Notes: generated from the letters alone by a model not told the origin. DNA of 64,000 nt from Bacillota bacterium (GCA_017889625.1 JAGGAD010000001.1:45079-109078); one strand, 5' to 3'. Shown: positions 33,518 to 41,500, numbered from the stretch's first letter. Made by a program: numbers and translations.

Positions 33518-34012
33518 GTGTTGACGTTGGAACAAATAGTGGCTTTTGCGGAATATAAGGAGAAAGAACAATTGAGAAGTTTATTTGCTGAGACGGATAT
33601 GGGGCTTGCCGGTGAAATTGAAGACCATGTGCTATTAAAAAAAGGTGATCGAATATTGGCTGGGGGCCGGCTCGTGCAAATGGATGAAAGCTTGTTTCAT
33701 TTAATGGTATTTGCGGTGGATAAAGCGAAACGTGGTACCGGATTAGGAAAAAAACTAATTGATAAACTTTGTCAATTCCCATGGGCTTATTGCCGGGAAG
33801 CGGAGAAACTTAAAGGATTAGAGTATACTATTACTACTATTGCTAAAGGAACAGCGGTGCCTTTTTATCAAAACTGCGGTTATCAGATGATTAGTTTTGC
33901 TGAACTCCCGGAGCCGTTTGACCTGCAATGCCGGGAGTGTCCTGACCAAAAGGAATGTAAACCGATGGCTCTGGCGTTTTATGGGAAAGCCGGTACTAAA
34001 GAGGTTGGGTGA
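33518..34012 (+). CDS. GNAT acetyltransferase with Cys-rich tail
   Basis: Protein of 164 residues with a GNAT core: HLMVFAVDKAKRGTGLGKKL (about 65-84) includes the acetyl-CoA loop RGTGLGKKL, and FYQNCGYQ (about 122-129) is the usual C-terminal strand. After the core, LQCRECPDQKECKPMAL (about 138-154) gives a CxxC-x5-C group, uncommon in the family and possibly metal binding. Start is GTG 33518 or TTG 33527, both with GGTGAGG near. Substrate unknown; it is part of the Mo/W operon by spacing and orientation. Confidence 0.8.
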   Translation: MLTLEQIVAFAEYKEKEQLRSLFAETDMGLAGEIEDHVLLKKGDRILAGGRLVQMDESLFHLMVFAVDKAKRGTGLGKKLIDKLCQFPWAYCREAEKLKGLEYTITTIAKGTAVPFYQNCGYQMISFAELPEPFDLQCRECPDQKECKPMALAFYGKAGTKEVG

Positions 34013-34016
34013 TGAG

Positions 34017-34805
34017 ATGAAACGAAGTTTTAAACTTATGGGTACAGGTGCCGGACCAGGGACACCGTCTTTTTTTTGCGAATGTGCGGGTTGTCTGGAA
34101 GCACGTCAATACCCTAAGTATTCCAGAACACGTAGTGGGGCCGTGGTAAAGACCGAAATTGGCAATATCCTGGTAGATGCACCGCCGGATTTACGGGTTC
34201 AACTATTGCGCGAACAAATAAAGGATATTGACAATATTTTTATGACACATTGGCATTATGATCATTTTGGCGGATTAGGTGAACTGGAGTACTATGGTAA
34301 GTTAGCTAGAAAACAAAAAGTACCATTATACCTGCCGCCAAGCGCTCAACCGGAATTTGCTGCGGCCTTTCCTAATTTATTTGAGGTGTTTGAAGTAAAA
34401 AGCTGGAGCTTTGGCGAACAGTACTGGTTTGGCGGATTGTCAATTACGCCGCTGGCGGCGTGTCATGGTATAGAAACTGCTGGCTTTTTGGTGGAAACGG
34501 TGAATAAGCGCTTGGCATATTTTCCTGATACATCCGGAATGCCAGCAACCACAGCTCACAAGGTCAAAGGTGTGGATTGGCTGATTTGTGATGCAACATT
34601 TTGCGGTGATAATTGGTTTCCCCAAGTGCATATGTCAGCAGAGCAGGCTATTGAATTGGGGAAGGCTCTGAGTGTTGGGCAGACGGTTCTCACCCATATG
34701 TCGATTCATTACAGCCGTCCGGTGGTTAATAGTGAACTGGCGGCACTGGCGGCCAAACAGGCTGGAGTTAAAGTTGGCTATGATGGAATGGTATTTGAAT
34801 TGTAA
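34017..34805 (+). CDS. MBL-fold metallohydrolase, PhnP-like
   Basis: Metallo-beta-lactamase fold protein of 262 residues. Metal motif THWHYDHFGGL (HxHxDH, about residues 74-84), then ACHG (about 147), DATFCGD (about 190) and THMSIHY (about 228). An extra Cys pair, CECAGCLEARQYPKY (about 21-35), matches the structural Zn site of PhnP-like cyclic phosphodiesterases. Likely cleaves a cyclic phosphodiester or similar small molecule. ATG 34017 lies 4 bases after the previous stop. Last gene of the operon; no clear terminator follows before the TIR-like cassette. Confidence 0.85.
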   Translation: MKRSFKLMGTGAGPGTPSFFCECAGCLEARQYPKYSRTRSGAVVKTEIGNILVDAPPDLRVQLLREQIKDIDNIFMTHWHYDHFGGLGELEYYGKLARKQKVPLYLPPSAQPEFAAAFPNLFEVFEVKSWSFGEQYWFGGLSITPLAACHGIETAGFLVETVNKRLAYFPDTSGMPATTAHKVKGVDWLICDATFCGDNWFPQVHMSAEQAIELGKALSVGQTVLTHMSIHYSRPVVNSELAALAAKQAGVKVGYDGMVFEL

Positions 34806-34918
34806 TAAGCGGTTTAGTAAGGGAGATTACATAGTAAAATCAATAGTACAAAAAAAAAAAATATGGTAAAATATAACAAGAAGTATTTATAGGAAAGTAT
34901 ATACTATAAAATGATTGA

Positions 34919-35398
34919 GTGGTTGATACGGTGGATAGTATAAAACCAAGAGTGTTTATTGGCTCATCAACAGAAGGTTTAGCCATAGCTGATGCTATTC
35001 AGAAAAACTTGGAATACTATTCCTATGTTGATCTTTGGACGCAAGGAATATTTGAACCGTCCAGTACGAGTCTGGATGATCTAATCATGGCGCTTAATCA
35101 ATATGATTTTGCAATCTTTGTCTTTATGCCTGAAGATGTAGTTAAAATGAGATTGGAAGAATACGCTGCAGTACGAGATAACGTCATTTTTGAGACCGGC
35201 CTATTTATTGGGAGAAATGGGAAAAATCGCACCTTTTATATTGCGCCACGCGGGAAAAAGTTTCGTCTTCCGTCAGATTTAGCGGGGTTTAGTGCAGCGG
35301 ATTATGATGATGCTCATCCTAATTTGAATGCGGCTCTAGGGCCAGCCTGTACAGCAATATTAGCTAAAATGAAACGAGAAGGACCTATAATTAGATGA
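34919..35398 (+). CDS. TIR-like nucleotide-binding protein (PF10137-type)
   Basis: Protein of 159 residues consisting almost entirely of one TIR-like domain: PRVFIGSSTEGLAIADAIQ (residues 10-28), LWTQGIFEPSSTSLDDL (39-55), YDFAIFVFMPEDV (62-74), VRDNVIFETGLFIG (85-98) and KFRLPSDLAGF. The Glu in NVIFETGLF (E92) is where TIR-family NADases keep their catalytic Glu. Relatives serve as NAD-cleaving effectors in bacterial immunity (for example some CBASS systems), or have no known role. GTG 34919 or GTG 34931 (GAGTGG 8 bases upstream of the latter) is the start. Its stop overlaps the next start (ATGA). Confidence 0.85.
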   Translation: MVDTVDSIKPRVFIGSSTEGLAIADAIQKNLEYYSYVDLWTQGIFEPSSTSLDDLIMALNQYDFAIFVFMPEDVVKMRLEEYAAVRDNVIFETGLFIGRNGKNRTFYIAPRGKKFRLPSDLAGFSAADYDDAHPNLNAALGPACTAILAKMKREGPIIR

Positions 35399-36369
35399 CG
35401 GGGGCGTTAGCTGAAGAAATATTGTCGGTTTTTATTGGCTGCTCTGATGAGGGAGTAGAACTAGCAAGTATCGTTCAATGTGAATTGGATAAAATATGTT
35501 ATTCTTATCTCGAACGTCAAGGCAGAATCAGGGTAATGAGTTCTAATCTCCAGCGAATTACTGAAGGTGTTAATGATGCCGATTATGGAATTGTTGTATT
35601 TTCAAAAAAAGATATGGAAAGTAAGAACGGCGATTTACTTTTTATGAGCGGACTTCTTCGGGGAACTTTAGGCGCAGAACGATTTAGTATGATTGTTCCG
35701 CGATATATGGATATAGGTAGCCTTACACAGTATTTACAGGGCTGTAATCCGTACACTTTTGACTCTGGCAACCCTAACAAATGTGGAGCGCTGGGGGTGG
35801 CCTGTTCGGAAATTAGTGACCGGCTAAAAAAAATGACTAAAAGAAAACTGCCGCGATATTATGTACAACTTGAAAACAAGAAACGGATGCTTATAGTAGC
35901 ACTGGAGAGTCTTAGTGGTGATAAAGATAAATATAATCCGCTAATGGCTTGTATGAAGGATTGCTTTGATGCAAACACAGAAATATTAAGTGAGTCTAAG
36001 ATACTAGGAACGGAAATGTTTATTTTAAGTGAGAATAAACAAGAATTGGTTAAAATTGGCGGTTCTGGAATCATTAAGTCCCATCATAAGCTTTATCTAT
36101 ATGATGATAGTAAGATTGTAGTACAGTGCTACAAGAAAAATGAGCTATTGTTGGGCGAGAATGTTGATCGGTTTCTCGATGACGAGGAACTTTATTATGA
36201 GTATGTTTTTTGTTGCCCGATACGGCGAAAAGCTGTGTTGGCGGTGCACATTGGGAGCAAGAATAACATAACATCTAATGAGGATAATAAATTGCTGACA
36301 GAACTAGAGAAGCGGAACGGTAGCTATATCGGGATTATTAAGTTAGTGATTAAGGGAGGACTTCGCTAG
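35395..36369 (+). CDS. Degenerate TIR-like domain fused to possible GAF-like domain
   Basis: Protein of 324 residues, not recognised as a whole. Residues 10-150 follow the preceding protein: SVFIGCSDEGVELASIVQ for RVFIGSSTEGLAIADAIQ, DADYGIVVFSKKD for QYDFAIFVFMPED, and DLLFMSGLLRG for NVIFETGLFIG. The catalytic Glu is therefore Met (M84). Residues about 170-320 look like a small-molecule sensor: a helix with LIVALESLSGDK, then strands ILSESKILGTEMFIL, EYVFCCPIRRKAVLAVHIGS and a long final helix, as in GAF domains. Translationally coupled to the gene before it (4-base overlap) and the small gene after it. A regulator or partner of the intact TIR-like protein is inferred. Confidence 0.75.
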   Translation: MTGALAEEILSVFIGCSDEGVELASIVQCELDKICYSYLERQGRIRVMSSNLQRITEGVNDADYGIVVFSKKDMESKNGDLLFMSGLLRGTLGAERFSMIVPRYMDIGSLTQYLQGCNPYTFDSGNPNKCGALGVACSEISDRLKKMTKRKLPRYYVQLENKKRMLIVALESLSGDKDKYNPLMACMKDCFDANTEILSESKILGTEMFILSENKQELVKIGGSGIIKSHHKLYLYDDSKIVVQCYKKNELLLGENVDRFLDDEELYYEYVFCCPIRRKAVLAVHIGSKNNITSNEDNKLLTELEKRNGSYIGIIKLVIKGGLR

Positions 36370-36370
36370 G

Positions 36371-36553
36371 ATGAAATTTCACATAAGTAGAGGTAAAACT
36401 AAAATAAATGGCGGGGCTTCAATGGTAAAAACAACAAGCTATGTTAAGCCAGTAAGTGATAATGGTGTGGTACTAGGAACGGTTTTCAAAAAAGACGAAA
36501 ATGTACGGATTATTGCTAATAAAAAACCGGAAGAAGCGCTATATCGGATTTAA
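36371..36553 (+). CDS. Small hypothetical protein of TIR-like cassette (60 aa)
   Basis: Unrecognised basic protein of 60 residues (MKFHISRGKTKINGG...). Its ATG is 2 bases after the stop of the TIR/GAF-like gene, with GGGAGGA about 10 bases upstream inside that gene, so it is cotranslated. Lys/Arg-rich, no Cys, no membrane segment; VVLGTVFKKDENVRIIANKKP reads as beta strands. A second ATG at 36422 is in frame. Followed by a terminator-like hairpin, so it closes the cassette. Confidence 0.65.
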   Translation: MKFHISRGKTKINGGASMVKTTSYVKPVSDNGVVLGTVFKKDENVRIIANKKPEEALYRI

Positions 36554-36626
36554 CCTTAAGTATTAGTTAGTGGGGAAAAGCTATCTTTGTACGTAAGCAT
36601 AAATAAATAATTATAGCGTATATTTT

Positions 36627-36660
36627 AGTTCTATGCTTTTAATGGTATAGAACTGTTTTG
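36627..36660 (+). terminator. Terminator-like hairpin after TIR cassette
   Basis: AGTTCTATGC and GTATAGAACT pair over most of 10 bp with an 8-base loop, followed by GTTTTG. It marks the end of the three-gene unit. The remaining 36661-36857 is A+T-rich leader of the moaA-like gene in which no known riboswitch was recognised. Confidence 0.6.
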
Positions 36661-36857
36661 GTTTGGGTTTGCAGTGGGAAAAAATAAACAGTAGCTTTAA
36701 AATTTGCTTTGTCATATAATGGTAACAAGGAAGAGTTTCAAGTAGAATTAATTTAATTTTCAGTAAAAAGCAAAAGGATGTATTGTTGGTCAGTCGGCCT
36801 AGCGTGGTATTGGGAATTTAACTTGTTTATACTTGAATTTTGTTTGGGGGAGCAGAC

Positions 36858-37838
36858 ATGCGGGATGGACATAACCGCCAGATTAACTATTTGCGTTTGT
36901 CGTTAACTGATCGTTGCAATTTTCGATGTGTATATTGTGTGCCGCCACAGGGGAAAGAGTGGTTAGAACATTCGGAAATTCTCACTTATGAGGAAATGCT
37001 GCGATTAATCAAGGTTTTTAACAAAGCGGGTATAACTAAAATTCGATTAACTGGAGGTGAGCCGCTGGTTCGCAAGGGGGTAGTTGAGTTTGTAGCAGCG
37101 ATTAAGGCGCTGGGGGTAATCGAAGATATTTCGATGACCACTAATGGAAGCTTATTGCCGCCTTTAGCGAATAGACTAAAAACTGCGGGATTAAACCGGG
37201 TAAATATCAGTCTGGATACGATTAATTCGGCTAATTTTACCCAAATAACTACTTGCGGTCGTTTAGATGATACTTTATCAGGCATTAAAAGTGCACTGAA
37301 AGCTGGACTTACTCCGGTCAAGCTTAATGTAGTTTTGACTGAGGCTTTAACTGAAAGTGATTTGACTTATTTTACTGAGCTGGTTTACCACCAGCCGATT
37401 TCAGTAAGATTTATTGAATATATGCCAATTGGCAATCAGCCGGTTCAACGCGGAATGGATGTGGCGATGGTTAAGAAATTGTTAGGCCTTGCAGGAAGAG
37501 AAATGCTTATTCCAGCCTCGGTAATTCAAGGCGATGGTCCGGCAAAATATTACCGTTTTCCTAAGTATCAAGGCTCTTTTGGGTTTATTACGCCGATATC
37601 GGAGCATTTTTGTGAGGCTTGCAATCGCTTGCGGTTGACTGCGGATGGACACCTGAGGCCATGTCTATTGTCTAATACGGAAGTTGACATTAAGACGCCG
37701 CTTAGGAATGGGGCAAGTGACAATGATTTGACCGAACTTTTTTTTACTGCTATCCGGGAAAAACCAGAAGGTCATTCGCTTTGCCGAGCCAGTGGTTACC
37801 CAGCTTTTGAACGGAGTATGTCACAAATTGGGGGATAA
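36858..37838 (+). CDS. moaA: GTP 3',8-cyclase MoaA
   Basis: Radical SAM enzyme of 326 residues for the first step of molybdenum cofactor synthesis. N-terminal cluster LSLTDRCNFRCVYC (CxxxCxxC, about 14-27), RLTGGEPLVRKG (about 63-74), TNGSLL and ISLDTINSANF follow in MoaA order; the second cluster is FCEACNRLRLTADGHLRPCL (about 257-276; third Cys in the last block). The C-terminal GG expected for MoaA is replaced by the terminal IGG, which fits. ATG 36858 follows GGGGGAGC. It supplies pyranopterin for the Mo/W enzymes of this window; other moa genes are not here. Confidence 0.92.
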   Translation: MRDGHNRQINYLRLSLTDRCNFRCVYCVPPQGKEWLEHSEILTYEEMLRLIKVFNKAGITKIRLTGGEPLVRKGVVEFVAAIKALGVIEDISMTTNGSLLPPLANRLKTAGLNRVNISLDTINSANFTQITTCGRLDDTLSGIKSALKAGLTPVKLNVVLTEALTESDLTYFTELVYHQPISVRFIEYMPIGNQPVQRGMDVAMVKKLLGLAGREMLIPASVIQGDGPAKYYRFPKYQGSFGFITPISEHFCEACNRLRLTADGHLRPCLLSNTEVDIKTPLRNGASDNDLTELFFTAIREKPEGHSLCRASGYPAFERSMSQIGG

Positions 37839-37871
37839 TAGTTGTATTAGAATAGTTGAGGAGGTAGAAAA

Positions 37872-38099
37872 ATGGCACTTGTCCAAATTCATCTAGGAAC
37901 AACCATCAGTAGGGAAAACAAATCAAAAATAGCCCAAGAAGTATCGGAAATTATTTCGAAATATTCAGAATGTGATAAAGCTACGATCCAAGTTATTGTT
38001 TGGCAAAATGCTCCGGATGCTCCGGAGGATAGTTCCGTATTTATGGTATGCGATGGACAGGAAAAACAATATATAAAAAATTCTGTCTGTATATACTAG
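37872..38099 (+). CDS. Tautomerase-like protein lacking Pro-1
   Basis: Protein of 75 residues with the beta-alpha-beta layout of 4-oxalocrotonate tautomerase monomers (VQIHLGTTISRENKSKIAQE, then TIQVIVWQNAPDA). The catalytic N-terminal Pro of the family is absent: the sequence begins Met-Ala. Either it is an inactive or divergent member, or a look-alike of another small fold. GAGGAGG precedes the ATG. It lies 33 bases after moaA and may share its transcript. Confidence 0.6.
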   Translation: MALVQIHLGTTISRENKSKIAQEVSEIISKYSECDKATIQVIVWQNAPDAPEDSSVFMVCDGQEKQYIKNSVCIY

Positions 38100-38113
38100 C
38101 GGAAACGCTATTC

Positions 38114-38175
38114 AATAAACAAAGAGGGTGCCCTAAAAAACATTAATGTCTTTTAGGGCACCCTCTTTGTTTATT
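38114..38175. terminator. Strong terminator, 25-bp stem
   Basis: The two 25-base arms beginning AATAAACAAAGAGGGTGCCC and TTTTAGGGCACCCTC are exact reverse complements around a 12-base loop. It isolates the fructose operon from moaA and works on both strands. Confidence 0.93.
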
Positions 38176-38212
38176 TCAACTTATAGATGGGCTAAATATA
38201 TGCATAAAAGTA

Positions 38213-38282
38213 TTGACAGTGAACGATAATCTGAATATTATATAAATAAGCATAAACAATCAGATACAATCATAAACAATCA
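38213..38282 (+). promoter_or_regulatory. Sigma-A promoter and FruR operator repeats
   Basis: TTGACA (38213-38218), 17-base spacer, TATTAT (38236-38241) form a near-ideal promoter. Just after the expected start, CATAAACAATCA occurs twice (38251-38262 and 38271-38282), exact direct repeats 20 bases apart, i.e. about two helix turns. This is the natural site for the DeoR-family repressor encoded next. Confidence 0.82.
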
Positions 38283-38306
38283 TGGATAATAGAAAACGTT
38301 GCGCGA

Positions 38307-39101
38307 ATGGGAAGTGTGAACACGTTGAGTATACTGTACGAAGAAGAACGGAAAAAGAAAATTATTGAGTATCTTCAGCTAAATTTAAGAGTCTCAGTGC
38401 GTGAGCTTAGTAGTAATTTTTCAGTTTCCGAGTCAACAATCCGCAGAGATTTGCAGGAACTTGAAGATGAAAATAAGTTAAAGCGAACGCATGGTGGCGC
38501 AGTTTACTTGGAGGATGTAAATTTAGAACTTACATTTGGCGAGAAAGAGGATAAATTTCGCCAGGAAAAAGTGGCAATTGCCAAAAAAGCGGCAGAGCTT
38601 ATTGAGGATGGCGACACGATACTTATAGATTCCGGGACAACAACGCTATATATGGTGAATGAATTAAGAAAGTTTTCTAATTTAACGGTTGTTACTAATT
38701 CGATTATCTTGGCGCAGGTTTTGCAAGGTCAGGAAAATATCCAAGTAGTTGTGGTTGGTGGTATGTTGCGGAAAAATACCTTGGCAATGGTGGGGCCAAT
38801 GGCAGAGCAGGCGTTGGGGATGCTTAATGTGAATAAAGCGTTTATTGGGACAAATGGGCTTAGTCTGGAGAATGGGTTAACGACTCCGAATATTATTGAG
38901 GCGGCTACAAAAACTAAAATGATTAGCATTGCCAAGCAAGTCGTGGTATTAACTGATTGGAGCAAATTTGGCAAGGTGTCGTTTGCCAAATTTGCCGAGT
39001 TGTCTCAAATTGATACTTGTATTGTTGATGATAAAGCATCGCCGGAATCAATTGAGCAAATAAGAAAGGCCGGAATAGAAGTAGAAGTTGTTTATCTATA
39101 G
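38307..39101 (+). CDS. fruR: DeoR-family repressor of the fructose operon
   Basis: DeoR/GlpR-type regulator of 264 residues. N-terminal winged helix: YEEERKKKIIEYLQLN, VRELSSNFSVSESTIRRDLQ (about residues 9-48), ELEDENKLKRTHGGAVYL. Sugar-phosphate sensing domain: DTILIDSGTTTLYMV (about 108-122), VVTNSI, FIGTNGLSLENGLTTP (about 172-187), TDWSKFGK. In relatives fructose-1-phosphate releases it from DNA. Start is uncertain: ATG 38307 lacks a good ribosome site; TTG 38325 has GGGAAG at suitable distance. First gene of the fru operon. Confidence 0.9.
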   Translation: MGSVNTLSILYEEERKKKIIEYLQLNLRVSVRELSSNFSVSESTIRRDLQELEDENKLKRTHGGAVYLEDVNLELTFGEKEDKFRQEKVAIAKKAAELIEDGDTILIDSGTTTLYMVNELRKFSNLTVVTNSIILAQVLQGQENIQVVVVGGMLRKNTLAMVGPMAEQALGMLNVNKAFIGTNGLSLENGLTTPNIIEAATKTKMISIAKQVVVLTDWSKFGKVSFAKFAELSQIDTCIVDDKASPESIEQIRKAGIEVEVVYL

Positions 39102-39112
39102 GAGGAATTGCC

Positions 39113-40054
39113 ATGGGCCAATATGTAGTAACGGTTACTTTAAATCCAGCACTAGATAAGACGGTAGTTATTGATAAATTTGAGGTTGGTGGATTGAATC
39201 GAGTGAAGAATATGCGAATCGATCCTGGTGGCAAGGGGATTAATGTTGCTAGAGTATTAACTGGATTGGGGGTAGCGGTTCAGGCGACTGGGATTATTGC
39301 GGGGTCGCAAGGTCAACTATTAAAGCAATATTTAGCAGCCGAGAAAATAAGCGAAAGCTTTGTGACAATACCTGGACAAACTAGAACTAATTTGAAGGTG
39401 GTTGATGCTAATTCAAAGGTTACGACTGAAATCAACGAAGCTGGTTTTTTGGTAGGAAAAGTAGAGTTGGAAAAATTCAAGGAACATTTGGAACAATTGC
39501 TGGATAATGTTTGCTATCTAGTTTTGAGTGGAAGTCTGCCGCCCCAAGCTGAAAATAGTATTTATAGTGAGTTAATCGGAATAGCTAAAGGCAAAGGTGT
39601 ACATACAGTACTTGATGCGGATGATGCGGCGCTTCGTTTGGGGATAACAGCCCGGCCGCTGGCAATAAAGCCAAACATTCATGAATTAGAAAAGCTGGTT
39701 GGGCGAAGTTTAACGGATGATAATGCGGTTCTTTGTGCGGTTCGGGAAATTATTGATCAAGGTGTTGAAATAGTTATCGTGTCAATGGGAGCCGAGGGGG
39801 CGTTAGTTGTAAATAAAGATGAGGCATATCGAGTGCGGGTTTCTTCAATGATAGCAGAAAGTACGGTGGGGGCCGGTGATTCGATGGTCGCTGTATTAGT
39901 ATATGCACTGCTTAATAAGTTTTCGTTGAGCGAGACAGCACGCTGGGTTACAGCCGCTGGAAGTGCAACGGCTGCTAAACCGGGAACTGAAGTATGTAAC
40001 TTATCAGAGATAAAGCAGTTTTTGGCTAATGTGCAGGTTCAACGTCAGAGTTAG
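39113..40054 (+). CDS. fruK: 1-phosphofructokinase
   Basis: PfkB-family kinase of 313 residues that converts fructose-1-phosphate to fructose-1,6-bisphosphate. Signatures: VTLNPALDKTVVID (about 5-18), DPGGKGINVARVLTGLG (about 37-53), LSGSLPPQ (about 136-143) and the anion hole/catalytic motif STVGAGDSMVA (about 249-259) with the base Asp. GAGGAATT... ribosome site, 11 bases after fruR. Cytoplasmic second step of the fructose PTS pathway. Confidence 0.95.
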   Translation: MGQYVVTVTLNPALDKTVVIDKFEVGGLNRVKNMRIDPGGKGINVARVLTGLGVAVQATGIIAGSQGQLLKQYLAAEKISESFVTIPGQTRTNLKVVDANSKVTTEINEAGFLVGKVELEKFKEHLEQLLDNVCYLVLSGSLPPQAENSIYSELIGIAKGKGVHTVLDADDAALRLGITARPLAIKPNIHELEKLVGRSLTDDNAVLCAVREIIDQGVEIVIVSMGAEGALVVNKDEAYRVRVSSMIAESTVGAGDSMVAVLVYALLNKFSLSETARWVTAAGSATAAKPGTEVCNLSEIKQFLANVQVQRQS

Positions 40055-40093
40055 ATTTTGGTGGCATTAAAACAGTTTAAGAGGAGGATTCTT

Positions 40094-41467
40094 GTGAAAA
40101 AGATTTTAGCGGTTACTGCTTGCCCTACGGGTATTGCGCATACCTATATGGCAGCAGAAGCTTTGGCTCAGGCGGCAGCACAAAAAAATGTTGAGATTAA
40201 GATTGAGACCCGTGGGGCGGTTGGGGTGGAAAATCCTCTAACTCCTGAGGATATTGCCGGAGCGCATGCCATTATTATTGCTGCCGAAACCGATGTGGAA
40301 GAAGCACGTTTTGTCGGACAAGCTATATTCAAAGTTGCCATTGCTGAAGCGATTAAGGATCCGGGTAAGGTTATAGATGCTGCAGTTAATTTGGAGCCGG
40401 CTAAAACAAACGATATTAACCAGGCAGCAAAAAATAAAGAAGAACGAAAATCCCAAATAACAGGCCCTTATAAGCATCTCATGACTGGTGTATCATATAT
40501 GTTGCCGTTGGTTATTGCAGGTGGTTTAATTATCGCAGTATCGTTTGTTTTTGGGATAGAAGCTTTTAAAGAGCAAGGAACCTTGGCTGAAGCACTGATG
40601 ACTATTGGTAGCGGCTCGGCTTTTGCCTTGATGGTACCAATCCTAGCGGGATTTATTGCTTTTTCAATTGCCGAAAAACCGGGACTTGCACCGGGAATGA
40701 TAGGTGGTATGTTAGCGGCTAAGATTGGCGCTGGTTTCCTTGGCGGTATTATTGCGGGATTTTTAGCCGGTTATGTTGTCCAGTTTATGAAAGAAAATAT
40801 AAAATTACCGAAGAATTTTGCGGGGTTAGTTCCTATTTTGATTATACCGTTTATCGGTAGTGCTATTGTTGGATTATTGATGATTTATGTTATCGGTACA
40901 CCCGTAAAAGCGATTATGGATGGACTTAGTGCCTGGTTGGCTAATCTTGGCGTAGCAAATGCCGCACTTCTGGGATTGGTTCTGGGAGCGATGATGGCGT
41001 TTGACATGGGGGGGCCGGTAAACAAGGCAGCATATACATTTGCAATCGGTCTTTTAGGAACAGGGTTTTATGGGCCGATTGCTGCGGTTATGGCGGCAGG
41101 TATGACGCCGCCGCTCGGGTTGTGGCTAGCAACGCTTTTGGCACCAAAAAAGTTTTTGTCAGAAGAACGTGAAGCCGGAAAAGCGGCTGGGGTGCTGGGG
41201 CTTTCGTTTATTACGGAGGGGGCTATTCCATTTGCGGCGGCTGATCCGTTTCGGGTTATTCCATCAATTATGGTTGGTTCGGCGGTTACCGGGGCGTTAT
41301 CTATGGTGCTAGGCGCTACTTTGCGCGCCCCGCATGGCGGAATTTTTGTTCTCCTCATTCCTAATGCGGTTGGCAATCTGGGAATGTATGTGCTTTCTTT
41401 GTTAGTTGGAACGGTGGTAACGGCGGTAATTCTTAGTATCGTTAAAAAAAATAAAGCAACTGTTTAG
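40094..41467 (+). CDS. fruA: Fructose PTS EIIBC
   Basis: Membrane permease of 457 residues. The IIB domain (residues 1-100) has the phosphocysteine motif TACPTGIAHT with Cys-9. After a linker, the IIC domain has about nine hydrophobic segments, with GVSYMLPLVIAGGLIIA (about 130) and the AFDMGGPVNKAAY motif (about 303-315) characteristic of FruA-type carriers; ITEGAIPFAAADP (about 374-386) is the conserved substrate-loop motif. GTG 40094 follows GAGGAGG. It lacks a fused IIA, which is encoded by the next gene. Confidence 0.95.
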   Translation: MKKILAVTACPTGIAHTYMAAEALAQAAAQKNVEIKIETRGAVGVENPLTPEDIAGAHAIIIAAETDVEEARFVGQAIFKVAIAEAIKDPGKVIDAAVNLEPAKTNDINQAAKNKEERKSQITGPYKHLMTGVSYMLPLVIAGGLIIAVSFVFGIEAFKEQGTLAEALMTIGSGSAFALMVPILAGFIAFSIAEKPGLAPGMIGGMLAAKIGAGFLGGIIAGFLAGYVVQFMKENIKLPKNFAGLVPILIIPFIGSAIVGLLMIYVIGTPVKAIMDGLSAWLANLGVANAALLGLVLGAMMAFDMGGPVNKAAYTFAIGLLGTGFYGPIAAVMAAGMTPPLGLWLATLLAPKKFLSEEREAGKAAGVLGLSFITEGAIPFAAADPFRVIPSIMVGSAVTGALSMVLGATLRAPHGGIFVLLIPNAVGNLGMYVLSLLVGTVVTAVILSIVKKNKATV

Positions 41468-41500
41468 AGTTTGTAAATATATTGAACGAGGAGATAAACT

